Below are positions 29,037-38,757 of a stretch of DNA of 64,000 bases, one piece after another. Where the stretch lies: positions 34,048 through 98,047 of the forward strand of contig NZ_LXXZ01000098.1 of NCBI RefSeq assembly GCF_003244875.1, written 5' to 3'. The position numbers were made by a program, and so were the translations under genes. The stretch is from Stenotrophomonas sepilia. GTDB taxonomy: Bacteria > Pseudomonadota > Gammaproteobacteria > Xanthomonadales > Xanthomonadaceae. The notes under the pieces were generated by a model. The model was not told the origin of the DNA. It made no database searches and worked only from the letters and a program-made list of their open reading frames with translations. Every line of letters starts with the position of its first letter. The first letter of the stretch is position 1.

Positions 29037-30424
29037 GCAGGCTCCGGCAGGGTAATGACCACGCGCAGCCCGCCCAGCGGCGAGGGCTCGGCGTGGATGA
29101 GGCCGTGGTGGGCGAGGATGATGTTGTGGCTGATGGCCAGGCCCAGCCCGCTGCCGCCGCTGGCCCGGTTGCGCGAGCTCTCCACCCGGTAGAAGCGCTC
29201 GAACAGAAGCGCGCACTTGTCGGCCGGCACGCCTGGCGCGGTGTCTTCCACGATCAGCTGCACACCGGCAGGCACGCGCGCTGCCTGCACGCGTACGCGG
29301 CCCCCGGCGCGGGTGTAGCGCAATGCGTTCTCCAGCAGGTTGGCCAGCACCTGCTGCAGGCGCCGTTCGTCACCGGATACCTGCAGCGGTGTGGCGGGCA
29401 GGTCCTCCTCCAGCGCCAGCCCCGCCGTGGAGAAGCGCACGCGCATGCCATTGAGCTCGCTGCGCAGCAGCGCCGCCAGGTCCAGCGGCGCGAAGCGGTA
29501 GGCCAGGCCGCCGGACTGGGTCATCGACAGGTCGTGCAGGTCGTCGATCAACTTGCCCAGTTGGCGGATCTCGCCCTGCAGGGCACCGAGGTTGGCGCGG
29601 TCCAGCGGGCGGATGCCGTCCTCGATGGCTTCCAGTTCGGCACGAACCACCGCCAGCGGCGTGCGCAGTTCGTGCGAGATGTCGGCGATGAAGGCACGGC
29701 GGTTGCGCTCGGTGTCGTCCAGCGCCTGCGCCATCCGGTTGAAGTCGTTGACCAGTGCATCCAGCTCGTCATCGCTGGTGCGCTCGATGCGGGTGGCGTA
29801 GTCGCCAGCGGCGAGCCGGTGGGTGGCCGCCGCCAGTTTGGCCAGGCGCTGGCGCAGCGCGCGCGATACCAGCCAGGCCAGCAGTACCGTCACCAGCAGC
29901 AGCGCGATGCCGATCACCCACCACGCGCGCATCTGGGTGTTGTAGAAGTTCAGGTCGTTGGTGGCGATGACGGTCTGGAACGGCACCATGCCCAGCCAGC
30001 CGACCGTGTGCCCGTCCACCTGCACGGCGTGCGGCTCGTCGTCGCTGGTGGCGTCCGGGTTGCCGGCCACGAACCGATGCTGTGCATCGAACAGGCCCAG
30101 GCGGGAGGGAACGCCGGTCTGGTCGGACAGCGGTGGCACGGGCCCCTCGTGCCCATGGGCCAGATCCGGGCGCAGCAGCCGCGCCCAGCGGTCACTGTCG
30201 CCGCGCAGATGCTCCCAGCCGCCGTGTGCGCTGTACTCGCGCTGCAGGTGCGGCATCACGCGCTGCATGCGCAGATCGCCCTGGTCATTGAGGTAGTCCA
30301 GGAAGCCGGTCTGGAACGCCACTCGGCTGGCAATGCCGTTCACTGCCAGCACCAGCAGGCAGGCGGTGAAGATCGCGAGGAAGGTCTTCGCGGTCAGGCC
30401 GAATTTGAGTCGAATCTTCGCCAT
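29033..30424 (-). CDS. smeS: Sensor histidine kinase SmeS (BaeS-like)
   Basis: A 463-residue membrane sensor kinase. Helices near residues 10-30 and 165-185 flank a periplasmic sensor domain. HAMP follows (ATHRLAAGDYATRIERTSDD), then the H-box ADISHELRTPLAVVRAELEA with His251. The ATPase domain shows the N-box (LANLLENALRYTRAGG), G1 (VEDTAPGVP) and G2 (ASGGSGLGLAISHNI). The ATG at 30424 gives a short cytoplasmic start MAKIRLKFGLTAKTF; more open frame upstream belongs to the divergent promoter region. It shares that region with smeA. SmeS is the expected partner of SmeR; the signal is unknown. Confidence 0.88.
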   Translation of the reverse strand: MAKIRLKFGLTAKTFLAIFTACLLVLAVNGIASRVAFQTGFLDYLNDQGDLRMQRVMPHLQREYSAHGGWEHLRGDSDRWARLLRPDLAHGHEGPVPPLSDQTGVPSRLGLFDAQHRFVAGNPDATSDDEPHAVQVDGHTVGWLGMVPFQTVIATNDLNFYNTQMRAWWVIGIALLLVTVLLAWLVSRALRQRLAKLAAATHRLAAGDYATRIERTSDDELDALVNDFNRMAQALDDTERNRRAFIADISHELRTPLAVVRAELEAIEDGIRPLDRANLGALQGEIRQLGKLIDDLHDLSMTQSGGLAYRFAPLDLAALLRSELNGMRVRFSTAGLALEEDLPATPLQVSGDERRLQQVLANLLENALRYTRAGGRVRVQAARVPAGVQLIVEDTAPGVPADKCALLFERFYRVESSRNRASGGSGLGLAISHNIILAHHGLIHAEPSPLGGLRVVITLPEPA

Positions 30425-30552
30425 CGCGTGGCCATTAGCGGCGCATGCGGCGCCGAAAGCAAGCGCCCGCTGAGCCGGTCGCACAATCTCCATATTCTCT
30501 GCACAGTTCCACGGCAGCGTGCACGGGTCAACGCAAGGCCCCCACACCCCCC
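30425..30552. promoter_or_regulatory. Divergent smeS-smeA promoter region
   Basis: The 128 bases between the smeS and smeA starts must contain both promoters and, by analogy with known SmeSR control, the SmeR site. No clear -35/-10 pair or direct repeat could be assigned with confidence. The smeA ATG has no strong Shine-Dalgarno (CCCCACACCCCCC precedes it). Confidence 0.5.
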
Positions 30553-31749
30553 ATGTCACTCCTGCGCCCGCTGTCCCGTTCTCCCCGTCCGCTGTTGCTG
30601 CCCCTGCTGCTGGCCCTTGCGGCCTGCTCGGCGGGCAGGTCCGAGGCCCCGGCCATCCCTGAAGTGGGCGTCATCACGGCCAGCGCACAGCCGCTGGCGC
30701 TGCAGCAGATCCTGCCCGGTCGCGCCGTACCGTTCGAGGTGTCCGAGGTGCGCCCGCAGGTCGGTGGGTTGATCCGCCAGCGGTTGTTCACCGAAGGCCA
30801 GCAGGTCAAGGCCGGCCAGCTGCTTTACCAGATCGATCCGGCGCCGTACCAGGCCGCCTTCGATACCGCGCGTGGCCAGCTGGCGCAGGCCGAGGCCACT
30901 GTGTTGTCGGCGCAGCCGAAGGCCGAGCGCACCCGCACGCTGCTGGGCATGGATGCGGCGAGCAAGCAGGACGCCGACGACGCCACCTCGGCGCTGAAGC
31001 AGGCCCAGGCCAATGTGATCGCCGCGCGCGCTGCGCTGCAGGCGGCCCGCATCAACCTCGACTACACCCGGGTGACCGCCCCCATCGACGGCCGCATCGG
31101 CACCTCCAGCGTGACCGCTGGCGCGCTGGTCGCCGCCGGCCAGGACGCGGCGCTGGCGACCATCCAGCGGTTGGACCCGGTCTATCTGGATGTCACCCAG
31201 TCCAGCACGCAGATGCTGGCGCTGCGCAGGCAGCTCGATGCCGGCCTGGTGAAAGCCATCGACGGCAAGGCACAGGTGAAGGTGCTGCTGGAGGACGGCA
31301 GCACCTATGCGCATGAAGGCACCCTGGAGTTCGTCGGCAGCGCAGTCGACCCGGGCACCGGCAACGTGGTGCTGCGCGCGGTCATTCCGAACCCGGAGGG
31401 CCTGCTGCTGCCGGGCATGTACCTGAAGGCGGTGCTGCCGATGGCCACCGATGCGCGTGCCCTGCTGGTGCCGCAGAAGGCGGTGCTGCGCAATGAACGT
31501 GGCGAGCCGCTGCTGCGCCTGCTCGACGCAAAGGATCGCGTGGTCGAGCGCCGGGTCAGCACCGGCCAGGTAGTGGGCAACCAGTGGCAGATCACGCAGG
31601 GGCTGAAGGCTGGCGAACGGGTGATCGTCAGCAACGGCAGCGCGGTAGCGCTTGGCCAGCAGGTGCAGGCGGTGGCGACCACCACCGCGCAGCTGGCCGC
31701 AATGCCGGCGATCGACCCGACCGGCAACACCGACGAAACGTCGCACTGA
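30553..31749 (+). CDS. smeA: RND efflux periplasmic adaptor lipoprotein SmeA
   Basis: The 398-residue membrane fusion protein couples the inner-membrane pump to the outer-membrane channel. The lipoprotein signal ends LALAAC (Cys25). Lipoyl halves (VRPQVGGLIRQRLFTEGQQV, YTRVTAPIDGRIGTSSVTAG) surround a coiled-coil hairpin (about 95-165), followed by beta-barrel and membrane-proximal domains (GLLLPGMYLKAVLP, LLVPQKAVLRNERGE). Order and divergence from smeSR identify it as SmeA of SmeABC rather than SmeYZ, which lacks its own outer-membrane gene. SmeABC is linked to resistance through its SmeC component; assignment is by context. Confidence 0.88.
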   Translation: MSLLRPLSRSPRPLLLPLLLALAACSAGRSEAPAIPEVGVITASAQPLALQQILPGRAVPFEVSEVRPQVGGLIRQRLFTEGQQVKAGQLLYQIDPAPYQAAFDTARGQLAQAEATVLSAQPKAERTRTLLGMDAASKQDADDATSALKQAQANVIAARAALQAARINLDYTRVTAPIDGRIGTSSVTAGALVAAGQDAALATIQRLDPVYLDVTQSSTQMLALRRQLDAGLVKAIDGKAQVKVLLEDGSTYAHEGTLEFVGSAVDPGTGNVVLRAVIPNPEGLLLPGMYLKAVLPMATDARALLVPQKAVLRNERGEPLLRLLDAKDRVVERRVSTGQVVGNQWQITQGLKAGERVIVSNGSAVALGQQVQAVATTTAQLAAMPAIDPTGNTDETSH

Positions 31750-31761
31750 GGCCTGCCGCGC

Positions 31762-34700
31762 ATGGTTCGTTTCTTCATCGACCGGCCGATCTTCGCCTGG
31801 GTGATCGCCATCGCGGTCAGCCTGCTCGGCCTGCTCGCGATCCTGATCCTGCCGGTGGACCGCTACCCGCAGATCGCCCCACCCACCATCACCATCCGCG
31901 CCACCTACACCGGTGCCTCGTCGCAGACCGTGGAAAACGCGGTGACCCAGGTCATCGAGCAGTCCCAGCAGAGCCTGGACCACCTGATGTACATGACCTC
32001 CACCAGCGCCTCCGATGGTTCGGCGCAGGTCAACCTGGTGTTTGCCACCGGCACCAATCCGGACACCGCGCAGGTGCAGGTGCAGAACCAACTGCAGGCG
32101 GCGATGGCGACGCTGCCGCAGGCGGTGCAGCAGAACGGCCTGACCATCACCAAGTCCAGTGGTTCGATCTTCGAGGTGCTGTCGTTCACCAGCGAGGACG
32201 GCAGCATGGACAACTTCGATGTCGCCAACTTCATGGAAGCGCGCATCGACGACCAGATCAGCCGCGTCAGTGGTGTCGGCAACATCCAGCCGATCGGCCA
32301 GGAATACGCCATGCGCATCTGGCTGGACCCGGAGAAGATGCGCCAGTACGCACTGATGCCATCGGACATCGAGACCGCACTGCAGGCGCAGAACACCGAC
32401 GTTTCGGCCGGTGAGCTGGGTGGCCAGCCGGCGCTGAAGGGCCAGCAGCTGGACGCCACGGTCACCGCGCGCAGCCGCCTGCACACGCCCGAACAGTTCG
32501 CGCGGGTGGTGCTGAAAGCCGATGCCAGCGGCAGCGTGGTGCACCTGGGTGACGTGGCGACGATCGGCCTGGGCCCGGAGAGCTACGACAGCATCAGCAC
32601 CTTCAACGGCAAGCCGTCGGCGTCGCTGGGCATCGAGCTCAATGCGGGTGCCAATGCCATCGCCGTGTCCAAGGCCATCGAGACCCGCCTGCAGCAGTTG
32701 CAGAAGCACTGGCCGCACGGCTACACCTACCACGTGGCGTTCACCACCACGCCGTTCGTGACGATCTCGCTGAAGGAAGTGGTGATCACCCTGATCGAGG
32801 CGGTCATCCTGGTGGTGCTGGTGATGTACCTGTTCCTGCAGAACTGGCGCGCCACCCTGATCCCGACCATCGCAGTGCCGGTGGTGCTGCTGGGCACCTT
32901 CGGCGTGCTGGCCGCGTTTGGTTATTCGATCAACACGCTGACCATGTTCGCGCTGGTATTGGCCATCGGCCTGCTGGTGGACGATGCCATCGTGGTGGTG
33001 GAGAACGTGGAGCGGGTGATGACCTTCGAAGGGCTGGCGCCGAAGCCGGCCACGTTGAAGGCGATGGGCCAGATCACCGGCGCGCTGGTGGGCATCGTGC
33101 TGGTGCTGATCGCGGTGTTCCTGCCGATGGCGTTCTTCAGCGGTGTCACCGGCGTGATCTATCGCCAGTTCTCGGTGACGATTGCCGCCGCGATGGTCCT
33201 GTCGGTGCTGGTGGCGATGACCATCACCCCGGCGCTGTGCGGCAGCACCCTGCACCAGATTCCCAAGGGCGGCCATCCGCATGGCGACCACGGCGGCGAG
33301 CCGAGCCTGCTGGGCAAGTGCTTCATCTGGTTCAACCACCGTTTCGAGCGCACGTCCAACGGCCTGCGTCGCCGGGTGGATGGCTTCCTTGGCCGGCGCA
33401 CGCTGGGCGTACTGTTCTACCTGGCGCTGAGCGTGGCTACCGGCCTGCTGCTGTGGCACCTCCCCGGCGCGTTCCTGCCCGACGAGGACCAGGGCATGCT
33501 CAACGCGCTGGTGAAGCTGCCGGCCGGTGCCACCCTGGAGCAGACCCGCGCGGTGATGGATCGCCTGAGTGCCGCCGCGGTGAAGGACGACGGCGTGCTG
33601 TCGATCCAGGCCACCGCTGGTTTCAGTGTCACCGGCAGCGGCCAGAACGTCGGCCAGGCCTTCATCCGCCTGAAGGACTGGGATGACCGCAAGGATGACG
33701 CCGACACCATTGCCGCGCGGTTGACCGCGGCCACGGCCAGCGTGCCCGATGCGCAGGTGTTCATCACCTCGCCACCGGCCATCCTTGGCCTGGGTGACGC
33801 GGGCGGCTTCACCCTGGAACTGCAGGACGAAGGCGGCGCCGGCCATGCCGCCGCCGTGGCCGCGCGCAACACGCTGTTGAAGGAGGCCGCCAGGGATCCG
33901 AAGCTGGTCAACGTGCGCTACGCCAGCCTGGAAGACGCGCCGGTGTATGCAGTGAAGGTGGACGACGCCAAGGCGCAGGCGATGGGCGTGAATCCGCAGG
34001 ACATCAATGACACCTTGAATGCGGCCTTGGGTGGCGACTTCGTCAACAACTTCATCTACAAGGGCCGCATCAAGAAGGTGTTCATCCAGGGCACGGCCGA
34101 AGCGCGCATGCAGCCGCAGGACATCGAGCGCTGGAGCGTGCGCAACCAGGCAGGGCAGATGGTGCCGCTGTCGTCGCTGGTCAGCGCGCACTGGTCCAGC
34201 GCGCCGGCCGCGCTGCAACGCTACAACGGCATCTCGGCGATGGAGATCACCGGCCAGCCCGCGCCCGGCGTCAGTTCCGGCGAGGCGATGGCCGAGATCG
34301 CGCGCCTGGCCGACAAACTGCCGGAAGGCTTCAGCCATGCCTGGTCGGACATGGCCTACCAGGAACAGCTGTCGGGCAATCAGGCGCCAATGCTGTACGC
34401 CATCTCGCTGCTGTTCGTGTTCCTGTGCCTGGCCGCGCTGTATGAAAGCTGGGCGGTGCCGTTCGCGGTGATGCTGGCGGTGCCGGTGGGCGTGTTTGGT
34501 GCGGTGCTCATGATGAATCTGCGTGGCCTCAACAACGACGTGTACTTCCAGGTCGGCCTGCTGACCACGATTGGCCTGGCGGCCAAGAACGGCATCCTGA
34601 TCGTCGAGTTCGCGCGCATCCTTGAACAGCAGGGCAGGAGCACCCGCGAGGCGATCCTGCAGGCCGTCTATCTGCGCCTGCGGCCGATCGTGATGACCTC

Positions 34701-34911
34701 GCTGGCGTTCCTGATGGGCGTGCTGCCGCTGGTGTTCGCCACCGGCGCCGGCTCGGCCGCGCGCCGCTCGCTGGGTACCGGCGTGGCCGGCGGCACGGTC
34801 GCCTCGATGGTGCTGGGCATGTTCTTCGTGCCGTTGTTCTACCTGCTCGTGCGCCGCCTGTTCCCGGGCCGCGCGCCGGCCCACGCCGCTGCCCCGGAGG
34901 CAAGCCCATGA
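31762..34911 (+). CDS. smeB: RND multidrug efflux transporter SmeB (HAE1 family)
   Basis: A 1049-residue AcrB-type proton-driven drug exporter. It begins MVRFFIDRPIFAWVIAIAVS, like all HAE1 pumps. The proton-relay Asp407 and Asp408 sit in GLLVDDAIVVVENV, at the same numbers as AcrB. Other landmarks are GMLNALVKLPAGATLEQTR of the porter domain and LTTIGLAAKNGILIVEFA in a late helix, with the essential Lys. Twelve membrane helices and two large periplasmic loops are as expected and length is full. It starts 12 bases after smeA and overlaps smeC by four bases. Confidence 0.93.
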   Translation: MVRFFIDRPIFAWVIAIAVSLLGLLAILILPVDRYPQIAPPTITIRATYTGASSQTVENAVTQVIEQSQQSLDHLMYMTSTSASDGSAQVNLVFATGTNPDTAQVQVQNQLQAAMATLPQAVQQNGLTITKSSGSIFEVLSFTSEDGSMDNFDVANFMEARIDDQISRVSGVGNIQPIGQEYAMRIWLDPEKMRQYALMPSDIETALQAQNTDVSAGELGGQPALKGQQLDATVTARSRLHTPEQFARVVLKADASGSVVHLGDVATIGLGPESYDSISTFNGKPSASLGIELNAGANAIAVSKAIETRLQQLQKHWPHGYTYHVAFTTTPFVTISLKEVVITLIEAVILVVLVMYLFLQNWRATLIPTIAVPVVLLGTFGVLAAFGYSINTLTMFALVLAIGLLVDDAIVVVENVERVMTFEGLAPKPATLKAMGQITGALVGIVLVLIAVFLPMAFFSGVTGVIYRQFSVTIAAAMVLSVLVAMTITPALCGSTLHQIPKGGHPHGDHGGEPSLLGKCFIWFNHRFERTSNGLRRRVDGFLGRRTLGVLFYLALSVATGLLLWHLPGAFLPDEDQGMLNALVKLPAGATLEQTRAVMDRLSAAAVKDDGVLSIQATAGFSVTGSGQNVGQAFIRLKDWDDRKDDADTIAARLTAATASVPDAQVFITSPPAILGLGDAGGFTLELQDEGGAGHAAAVAARNTLLKEAARDPKLVNVRYASLEDAPVYAVKVDDAKAQAMGVNPQDINDTLNAALGGDFVNNFIYKGRIKKVFIQGTAEARMQPQDIERWSVRNQAGQMVPLSSLVSAHWSSAPAALQRYNGISAMEITGQPAPGVSSGEAMAEIARLADKLPEGFSHAWSDMAYQEQLSGNQAPMLYAISLLFVFLCLAALYESWAVPFAVMLAVPVGVFGAVLMMNLRGLNNDVYFQVGLLTTIGLAAKNGILIVEFARILEQQGRSTREAILQAVYLRLRPIVMTSLAFLMGVLPLVFATGAGSAARRSLGTGVAGGTVASMVLGMFFVPLFYLLVRRLFPGRAPAHAAAPEASP

Positions 34912-36323
34912 AGCCGATGCTGCTGCGCGCCCTGGCGGCCGCAATGATCACCACGGTGCTGGGTGGTTGCGTGAGCATGGCGCCGCATTACCAGCGGCCC
35001 GAGGCACCGGTGCCGGCACAATTCGGCAATGTCGCCACGGGCGAGGCCGAGCCAGCACTTGCGGTGCCAGCCTGGCGCGAAGTCTTCCTTGAGCCACGCC
35101 TGCAGCAGGTGATCGCGCTGGCGCTGCAGAACAACCGCGACCTGCGCGTGGCCGTGCTGCAGGTGGAGAAGGAGCGGGCGCAGTACCGCATCCAGCGCGC
35201 GGCGCTGCTGCCGTCGGTGGATGCCAGCGGCAGTGTCACCCGCTCGCGGGTAAGCGATGCCAACAGCGAGACCGGTGCCACCCAGGTGACTGAATCCGAT
35301 GCCGTGCAGGTGGGTATCAGCAGTTGGGAACTGGATCTGTTTGGACGCATCCGCAGCCTGAAGAACGAGACCCTGCAGAACTGGCTGGCCAGCGCCGAGA
35401 ACCAGCGCGCCGCGCGCACCAGCCTGGTGGCCGAAGTGGCCGCGGCGTGGCTGGCGCTGGCAGCGGACGAGCAGTCACTGGCGTTCACCCGGCAGACCCT
35501 GGACAGCCAGCAGCAGACCCTGCAGCGCACCGAGGCCCGTCATGCACAGGGGCTGGCCTCGGGGCTGGATGTCTCGCAGGTACAGACCAGCGTCGAAGCC
35601 GCGCGCGGTGCGCTGGCCAAGCTGCACACGCAGCAGGCGCAGGATCGCGATGCATTGCAGTTGCTGGTGGGGGCGCCGCTGGATGCGGCCCTGCTGCCAA
35701 CCGCGCAGGCGCTGGATGGCAGCGTGGCACTGGCGCCGCTGCCGGCCAACCTGCCGTCCAGCGTGCTGCTGCAGCGCCCGGACGTGTTGTCCGCCGAACA
35801 CGCACTACAGGCGGCCAATGCCGATATCGGTGCCGCGCGCGCCGCATTCTTCCCGACGTTGACCTTGACCGCCAACTACGGCCACAGCTCCACCGCGTTG
35901 TCGACGCTGTTCTCGGCCGGCACCCGTGGCTGGTCGTTCGCGCCCAGCATCACCGCGCCGATCTTCCACGCCGGTGCGCTGAAGGCCTCGCTGGATGCCT
36001 CGAAGATCGGCAAGGACATCGGCATTGCGCAGTACGAGAAAGCGATCCAGCAGGCCTTCAGTGAAGTAGCCGATGCGCTGGCCACGCGCGATCACCTGAC
36101 CGTGCAGATGGACGCACAGCGCGCGCTGGTGGCCGCCAGCCAGCGCAGCTACACGCTGGCCGATGCGCGTTACCGCACCGGGCTGGACGGCTATCTGCAG
36201 GCACTGGATGCGCAGCGCAGCCTGTTTGCCGCACAGCAGGACCTGATCGCGCTGCAGCAGCAGGAAGCGGGCAACCGGGTGACGTTGTTCAGGGTGCTGG
36301 GCGGCGGTGCCGACGCACGGTAG
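34908..36323 (+). CDS. smeC: Outer-membrane efflux channel SmeC (NodT/OprM type)
   Basis: A 471-residue outer-membrane lipoprotein factor of TolC type. The lipoprotein signal is MKPMLLRALAAAMITTVLGG with Cys21. Two tandem OEP repeats form the channel (about 60-260 and 285-465), with typical segments LEPRLQQVIALALQNNRDLR, SWELDLFGRIRSLKNETLQN, RPDVLSAEHALQAANADIGA and ARYRTGLDGYLQALDAQRSL. The start overlaps the smeB stop (ATGA), so the three pump genes form one operon. In S. maltophilia SmeC has been reported to act independently of SmeAB in resistance. Confidence 0.92.
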   Translation: MKPMLLRALAAAMITTVLGGCVSMAPHYQRPEAPVPAQFGNVATGEAEPALAVPAWREVFLEPRLQQVIALALQNNRDLRVAVLQVEKERAQYRIQRAALLPSVDASGSVTRSRVSDANSETGATQVTESDAVQVGISSWELDLFGRIRSLKNETLQNWLASAENQRAARTSLVAEVAAAWLALAADEQSLAFTRQTLDSQQQTLQRTEARHAQGLASGLDVSQVQTSVEAARGALAKLHTQQAQDRDALQLLVGAPLDAALLPTAQALDGSVALAPLPANLPSSVLLQRPDVLSAEHALQAANADIGAARAAFFPTLTLTANYGHSSTALSTLFSAGTRGWSFAPSITAPIFHAGALKASLDASKIGKDIGIAQYEKAIQQAFSEVADALATRDHLTVQMDAQRALVAASQRSYTLADARYRTGLDGYLQALDAQRSLFAAQQDLIALQQQEAGNRVTLFRVLGGGADAR

Positions 36324-36356
36324 CGCGTTCGCCAAGGTGGGTGCGTGTTCCGCTCC

Positions 36357-36437
36357 GGTGGGTGCCGACCTTGGTCGGCACACATGCACGGAGTGTCGCT
36401 ATCGGATGATTCGTGCCGGCCGAGGCCGGCACCCACC
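36357..36437. repeat. SMAG-like hairpin pair after smeC
   Basis: GGTGG precedes GTGCCGACC/GGTCGGCAC (36362-36381). A facing GTGCCGGCC/GGCCGGCAC (36413-36432) is followed by CCACC. The two lie between the smeC stop and the convergent mnmG stop and probably serve both transcripts. Confidence 0.8.
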
Positions 36438-36456
36438 AGAAGCGGACGGTCCCGCG

Positions 36457-38346
36457 TTACGCCACGCGGCCGCGGCGCGCGCGCTCCAGGTGCACCAGCA
36501 GCAGTGAGATCGCTGCCGGGGTCATGCCCGGAATACGCTGCGCCTGGCCGATGGTCTGCGGGCGCACCCGCTCCAGCTTCTGCAGTGCTTCGGCCGACAG
36601 CCCGCGCACGGTCGCATAGTCGAACGCCTCGGCGATCGGCGTGGCCTCATGCCGCTGCTGGCGCTCGATCTCCTCGCGCTGGCGGTCCAGGTAGCCGGCG
36701 TACTTCACGCCGATCTCCACCTGCTCGGCCACCTTGGCGTCGGCCACGGCCGGCCCCAGCGATGGCACCTGCATCAGCTGCGCGTAATCCAGCTCGGGGC
36801 GCTTGATCAGGTCCAGCACGTTGGTCTCGCGGCTGACCGCCACGCCCAGCGTGTCCTGCACTTCGCGGCCCAGCGCATTGGCCGGGGTCGCCCACAGCGC
36901 GCCCAGGCGTGCGCGCTCGGCAGCAACAGCGGCCTGCTTGGTCTCGAACGCACCCCAGCGACGGTCATCCACCAGGCCCATCTCGCGGCCGGTCGGGGTC
37001 AGGCGCTGGTCCGCATTGTCCTCGCGCAGCTGCAGGCGGTACTCGGCGCGGCTGGTGAACATGCGGTACGGCTCGTTGGTGCCGTGGGTGATCAGGTCAT
37101 CCACGAGCACGCCCAGGTAGGCCTCGTCGCGGCGCGGGCACCAGCCGTCCAGCCCACGCACCTGGCGTGCGGCGTTGAGGCCGGCCAGCAGGCCCTGCGC
37201 GGCGGCTTCTTCATAGCCGGTGGTGCCGTTGATCTGGCCAGCGAAGAACAGGCCGTTGACCAGCTTGGTCTCCAGAGACGCCTTCAGCCCGCGCGGATCG
37301 AAGAAGTCGTACTCGATGGCGTAGCCTGGGCGGGTGATGTGCGCGTTCTCGAAGCCACGGATGCTGCGCACCATCTCCAGCTGCACGTCGAACGGCAGCG
37401 AGGTGGAAATGCCGTTGGGGTAGATCTCGACGATGCCCAAGCCTTCGGGTTCGACGAAGATCTGGTGGCTGGCCTTTTCGGCGAAGCGCACCACCTTGTC
37501 CTCGATGGACGGGCAGTAGCGCGGGCCGATGCCTTCGATCTGGCCGCTGTACAGCGGCGAGCGGTGCAGCGCGTCGCGGATGATCTGGTGGGTCTGCTCG
37601 GTGGTGTGGGTGATCCAGCAGCTGACCTGCTGCGGATGCTCGTCCACCGAGCCGAGGAAGGACATCACCGGCCGCGGCGAATCGCCCGGCTGCTCGTCCA
37701 TCACGCTGTAGTCCAGCGAGCGGCCATCGATGCGCGGCGGCGTGCCGGTCTTCAGGCGGTCGACCTGGAACGGGCGCTCGCGCAGGCGCGCGGCCAGCGT
37801 GGTGGCCGGCGGGTCGCCCATGCGGCCGGCGGCATACTGGGTCGGGCCGACATGGATCTTGCCGGCCAGGAAGGTGCCGGCGGTCAGCACCACGGCCCCG
37901 GCGTCGAAGCGCAGGCCGGTCTGGGTAATGACCCCGCGCACGGCGTCGCCTTCAATGACCAGGTCATCGACGGCGGCCTGGAACACGGTCAGGTTGGCCT
38001 GGCCTTCGACGATGGCGCGGATCGCCATGCGATACAGGTTGCGGTCGGCCTGGCAGCGGGTGGCGCGCACGGCTGGGCCCTTGGAGGCGTTGAGCGTGCG
38101 CCACTGGATGCCGGCGCGGTCGGCGGCATGCGCCATCGCACCGCCCAGGGCGTCGATTTCCTTGACCAGATGGCCCTTGCCGATGCCGCCGATGGCCGGG
38201 TTGCAGCTCATCGCGCCCACTGTTTCGATGTTGTGGGTCAGCAGCAGGGTGCGCACGCCGGTACGGGCCGCGGCCAGCGCGGCTTCGGTGCCGGCGTGGC
38301 CACCGCCGATGACGATGACGTCGTAACGATGGAAGGACGGGTTCAT
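36457..38346 (-). CDS. mnmG: tRNA uridine-5-carboxymethylaminomethyl(34) synthesis enzyme MnmG (GidA)
   Basis: With MnmE, the FAD enzyme MnmG adds the aminomethyl or carboxymethylaminomethyl group to wobble uridine 34 of several tRNAs. The 629-residue protein starts [20 protein letters not shown] with the dinucleotide-binding motif. [20 protein letters not shown] and [16 protein letters not shown] are the two GidA signatures, and [20 protein letters not shown] is also conserved. Length is normal. The ATG at 38346 is the family start; an extra 99 codons of open frame upstream are non-coding. Confidence 0.97.
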   Translation of the reverse strand: MNPSFHRYDVIVIGGGHAGTEAALAAARTGVRTLLLTHNIETVGAMSCNPAIGGIGKGHLVKEIDALGGAMAHAADRAGIQWRTLNASKGPAVRATRCQADRNLYRMAIRAIVEGQANLTVFQAAVDDLVIEGDAVRGVITQTGLRFDAGAVVLTAGTFLAGKIHVGPTQYAAGRMGDPPATTLAARLRERPFQVDRLKTGTPPRIDGRSLDYSVMDEQPGDSPRPVMSFLGSVDEHPQQVSCWITHTTEQTHQIIRDALHRSPLYSGQIEGIGPRYCPSIEDKVVRFAEKASHQIFVEPEGLGIVEIYPNGISTSLPFDVQLEMVRSIRGFENAHITRPGYAIEYDFFDPRGLKASLETKLVNGLFFAGQINGTTGYEEAAAQGLLAGLNAARQVRGLDGWCPRRDEAYLGVLVDDLITHGTNEPYRMFTSRAEYRLQLREDNADQRLTPTGREMGLVDDRRWGAFETKQAAVAAERARLGALWATPANALGREVQDTLGVAVSRETNVLDLIKRPELDYAQLMQVPSLGPAVADAKVAEQVEIGVKYAGYLDRQREEIERQQRHEATPIAEAFDYATVRGLSAEALQKLERVRPQTIGQAQRIPGMTPAAISLLLVHLERARRGRVA

Positions 38347-38487
38347 GGGGCTGTTCAGCTGGGGGCGGGCGCGGCCGGGGCGGCACCGGGGTGGCGATTT
38401 TAGCGCCATTCGGGGCCGCGACGTCGGCGCCGGCCGGCTTCCGTCGAAATCAGCCCTAAAGTTGGCAGGATTTTTGCAGATAACCCA

Positions 38488-38610
38488 ATAGCACCCACCG
38501 TGGCTGGCGCCGCAGGCGCCCGTGACCGGAATTGGAACAGGGGCCGGTACAGGCGCACGGTGGGGGAGCAGGGGGCCGGCAGTCGGGGGACTGCGCGGCC
38601 CTGTTTTTTT
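38488..38610 (+). ncRNA. Candidate structured small RNA with rho-independent terminator
   Basis: A closing stem CCCACCGTG (38494-38502) pairs with CACGGTGGG (38556-38564). It encloses a hairpin GGCGCC-GCA-GGCGCC (38506-38520) and a second stem ACCGG/CCGGT (38525-38529, 38544-38548). A terminator hairpin with seven T follows directly. Upstream, TTGGCA (38463-38468) and a weak CAATAG-like box sit 17-18 bases apart, which would start the transcript right at the closing stem. No reading frame fits. I do not recognise a named RNA family. Confidence 0.45.
38569..38610 (+). terminator. Rho-independent terminator, plus strand
   Basis: A GC-rich stem (CAGGGGGCCGGCAGTC against GACTGCGCGGCCCTG, with small bulges) is followed by TTTTTTT at 38604-38610. 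No protein gene on the plus strand precedes it within 2 kb (mnmG runs the other way), so it must end an RNA that begins nearby. Confidence 0.8.
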
Positions 38611-38633
38611 CTGGAGGCTATCGGGAGAGCTCC

Positions 38634-38694
38634 ATCCACGCATGGCGTGGATCTACTGATGACGGGCCTTGGGTAGATCCACGCATGCGTGGAT
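38634..38694. repeat. SMAG dimer, ATCCACGC family
   Basis: ATCCACGC/GCGTGGAT followed by CTAC (38634-38656) faces GTAG followed by ATCCACGCATGCGTGGAT (38673-38694). This is a different core from the TGCCGGCC family, and is shared with 9865-9887. Confidence 0.85.
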
Positions 38695-38726
38695 GCCGTG
38701 GCGGCGGCACCAGAACAACGTGCCCC

Positions 38727-38757
38727 AAAAACAAACGGCCCCGCACTGCGGGGCCGT
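38727..38757 (-). terminator. Rho-independent terminator, minus strand
   Basis: The stem ACGGCCCCGCA/TGCGGGGCCGT (38735-38757) is followed, on the minus strand, by TTGTTTTT. It lies 176 bases past the stop of the minus-strand lipoprotein gene and is its likely terminator. Confidence 0.8.

Noticed and set aside
30556..34944. 1,462-codon open frame opposite smeA and smeB
   Set aside because: Rich in His, Gln and Arg as expected from reading GC-rich codons backwards; the plus strand is clearly the pump.
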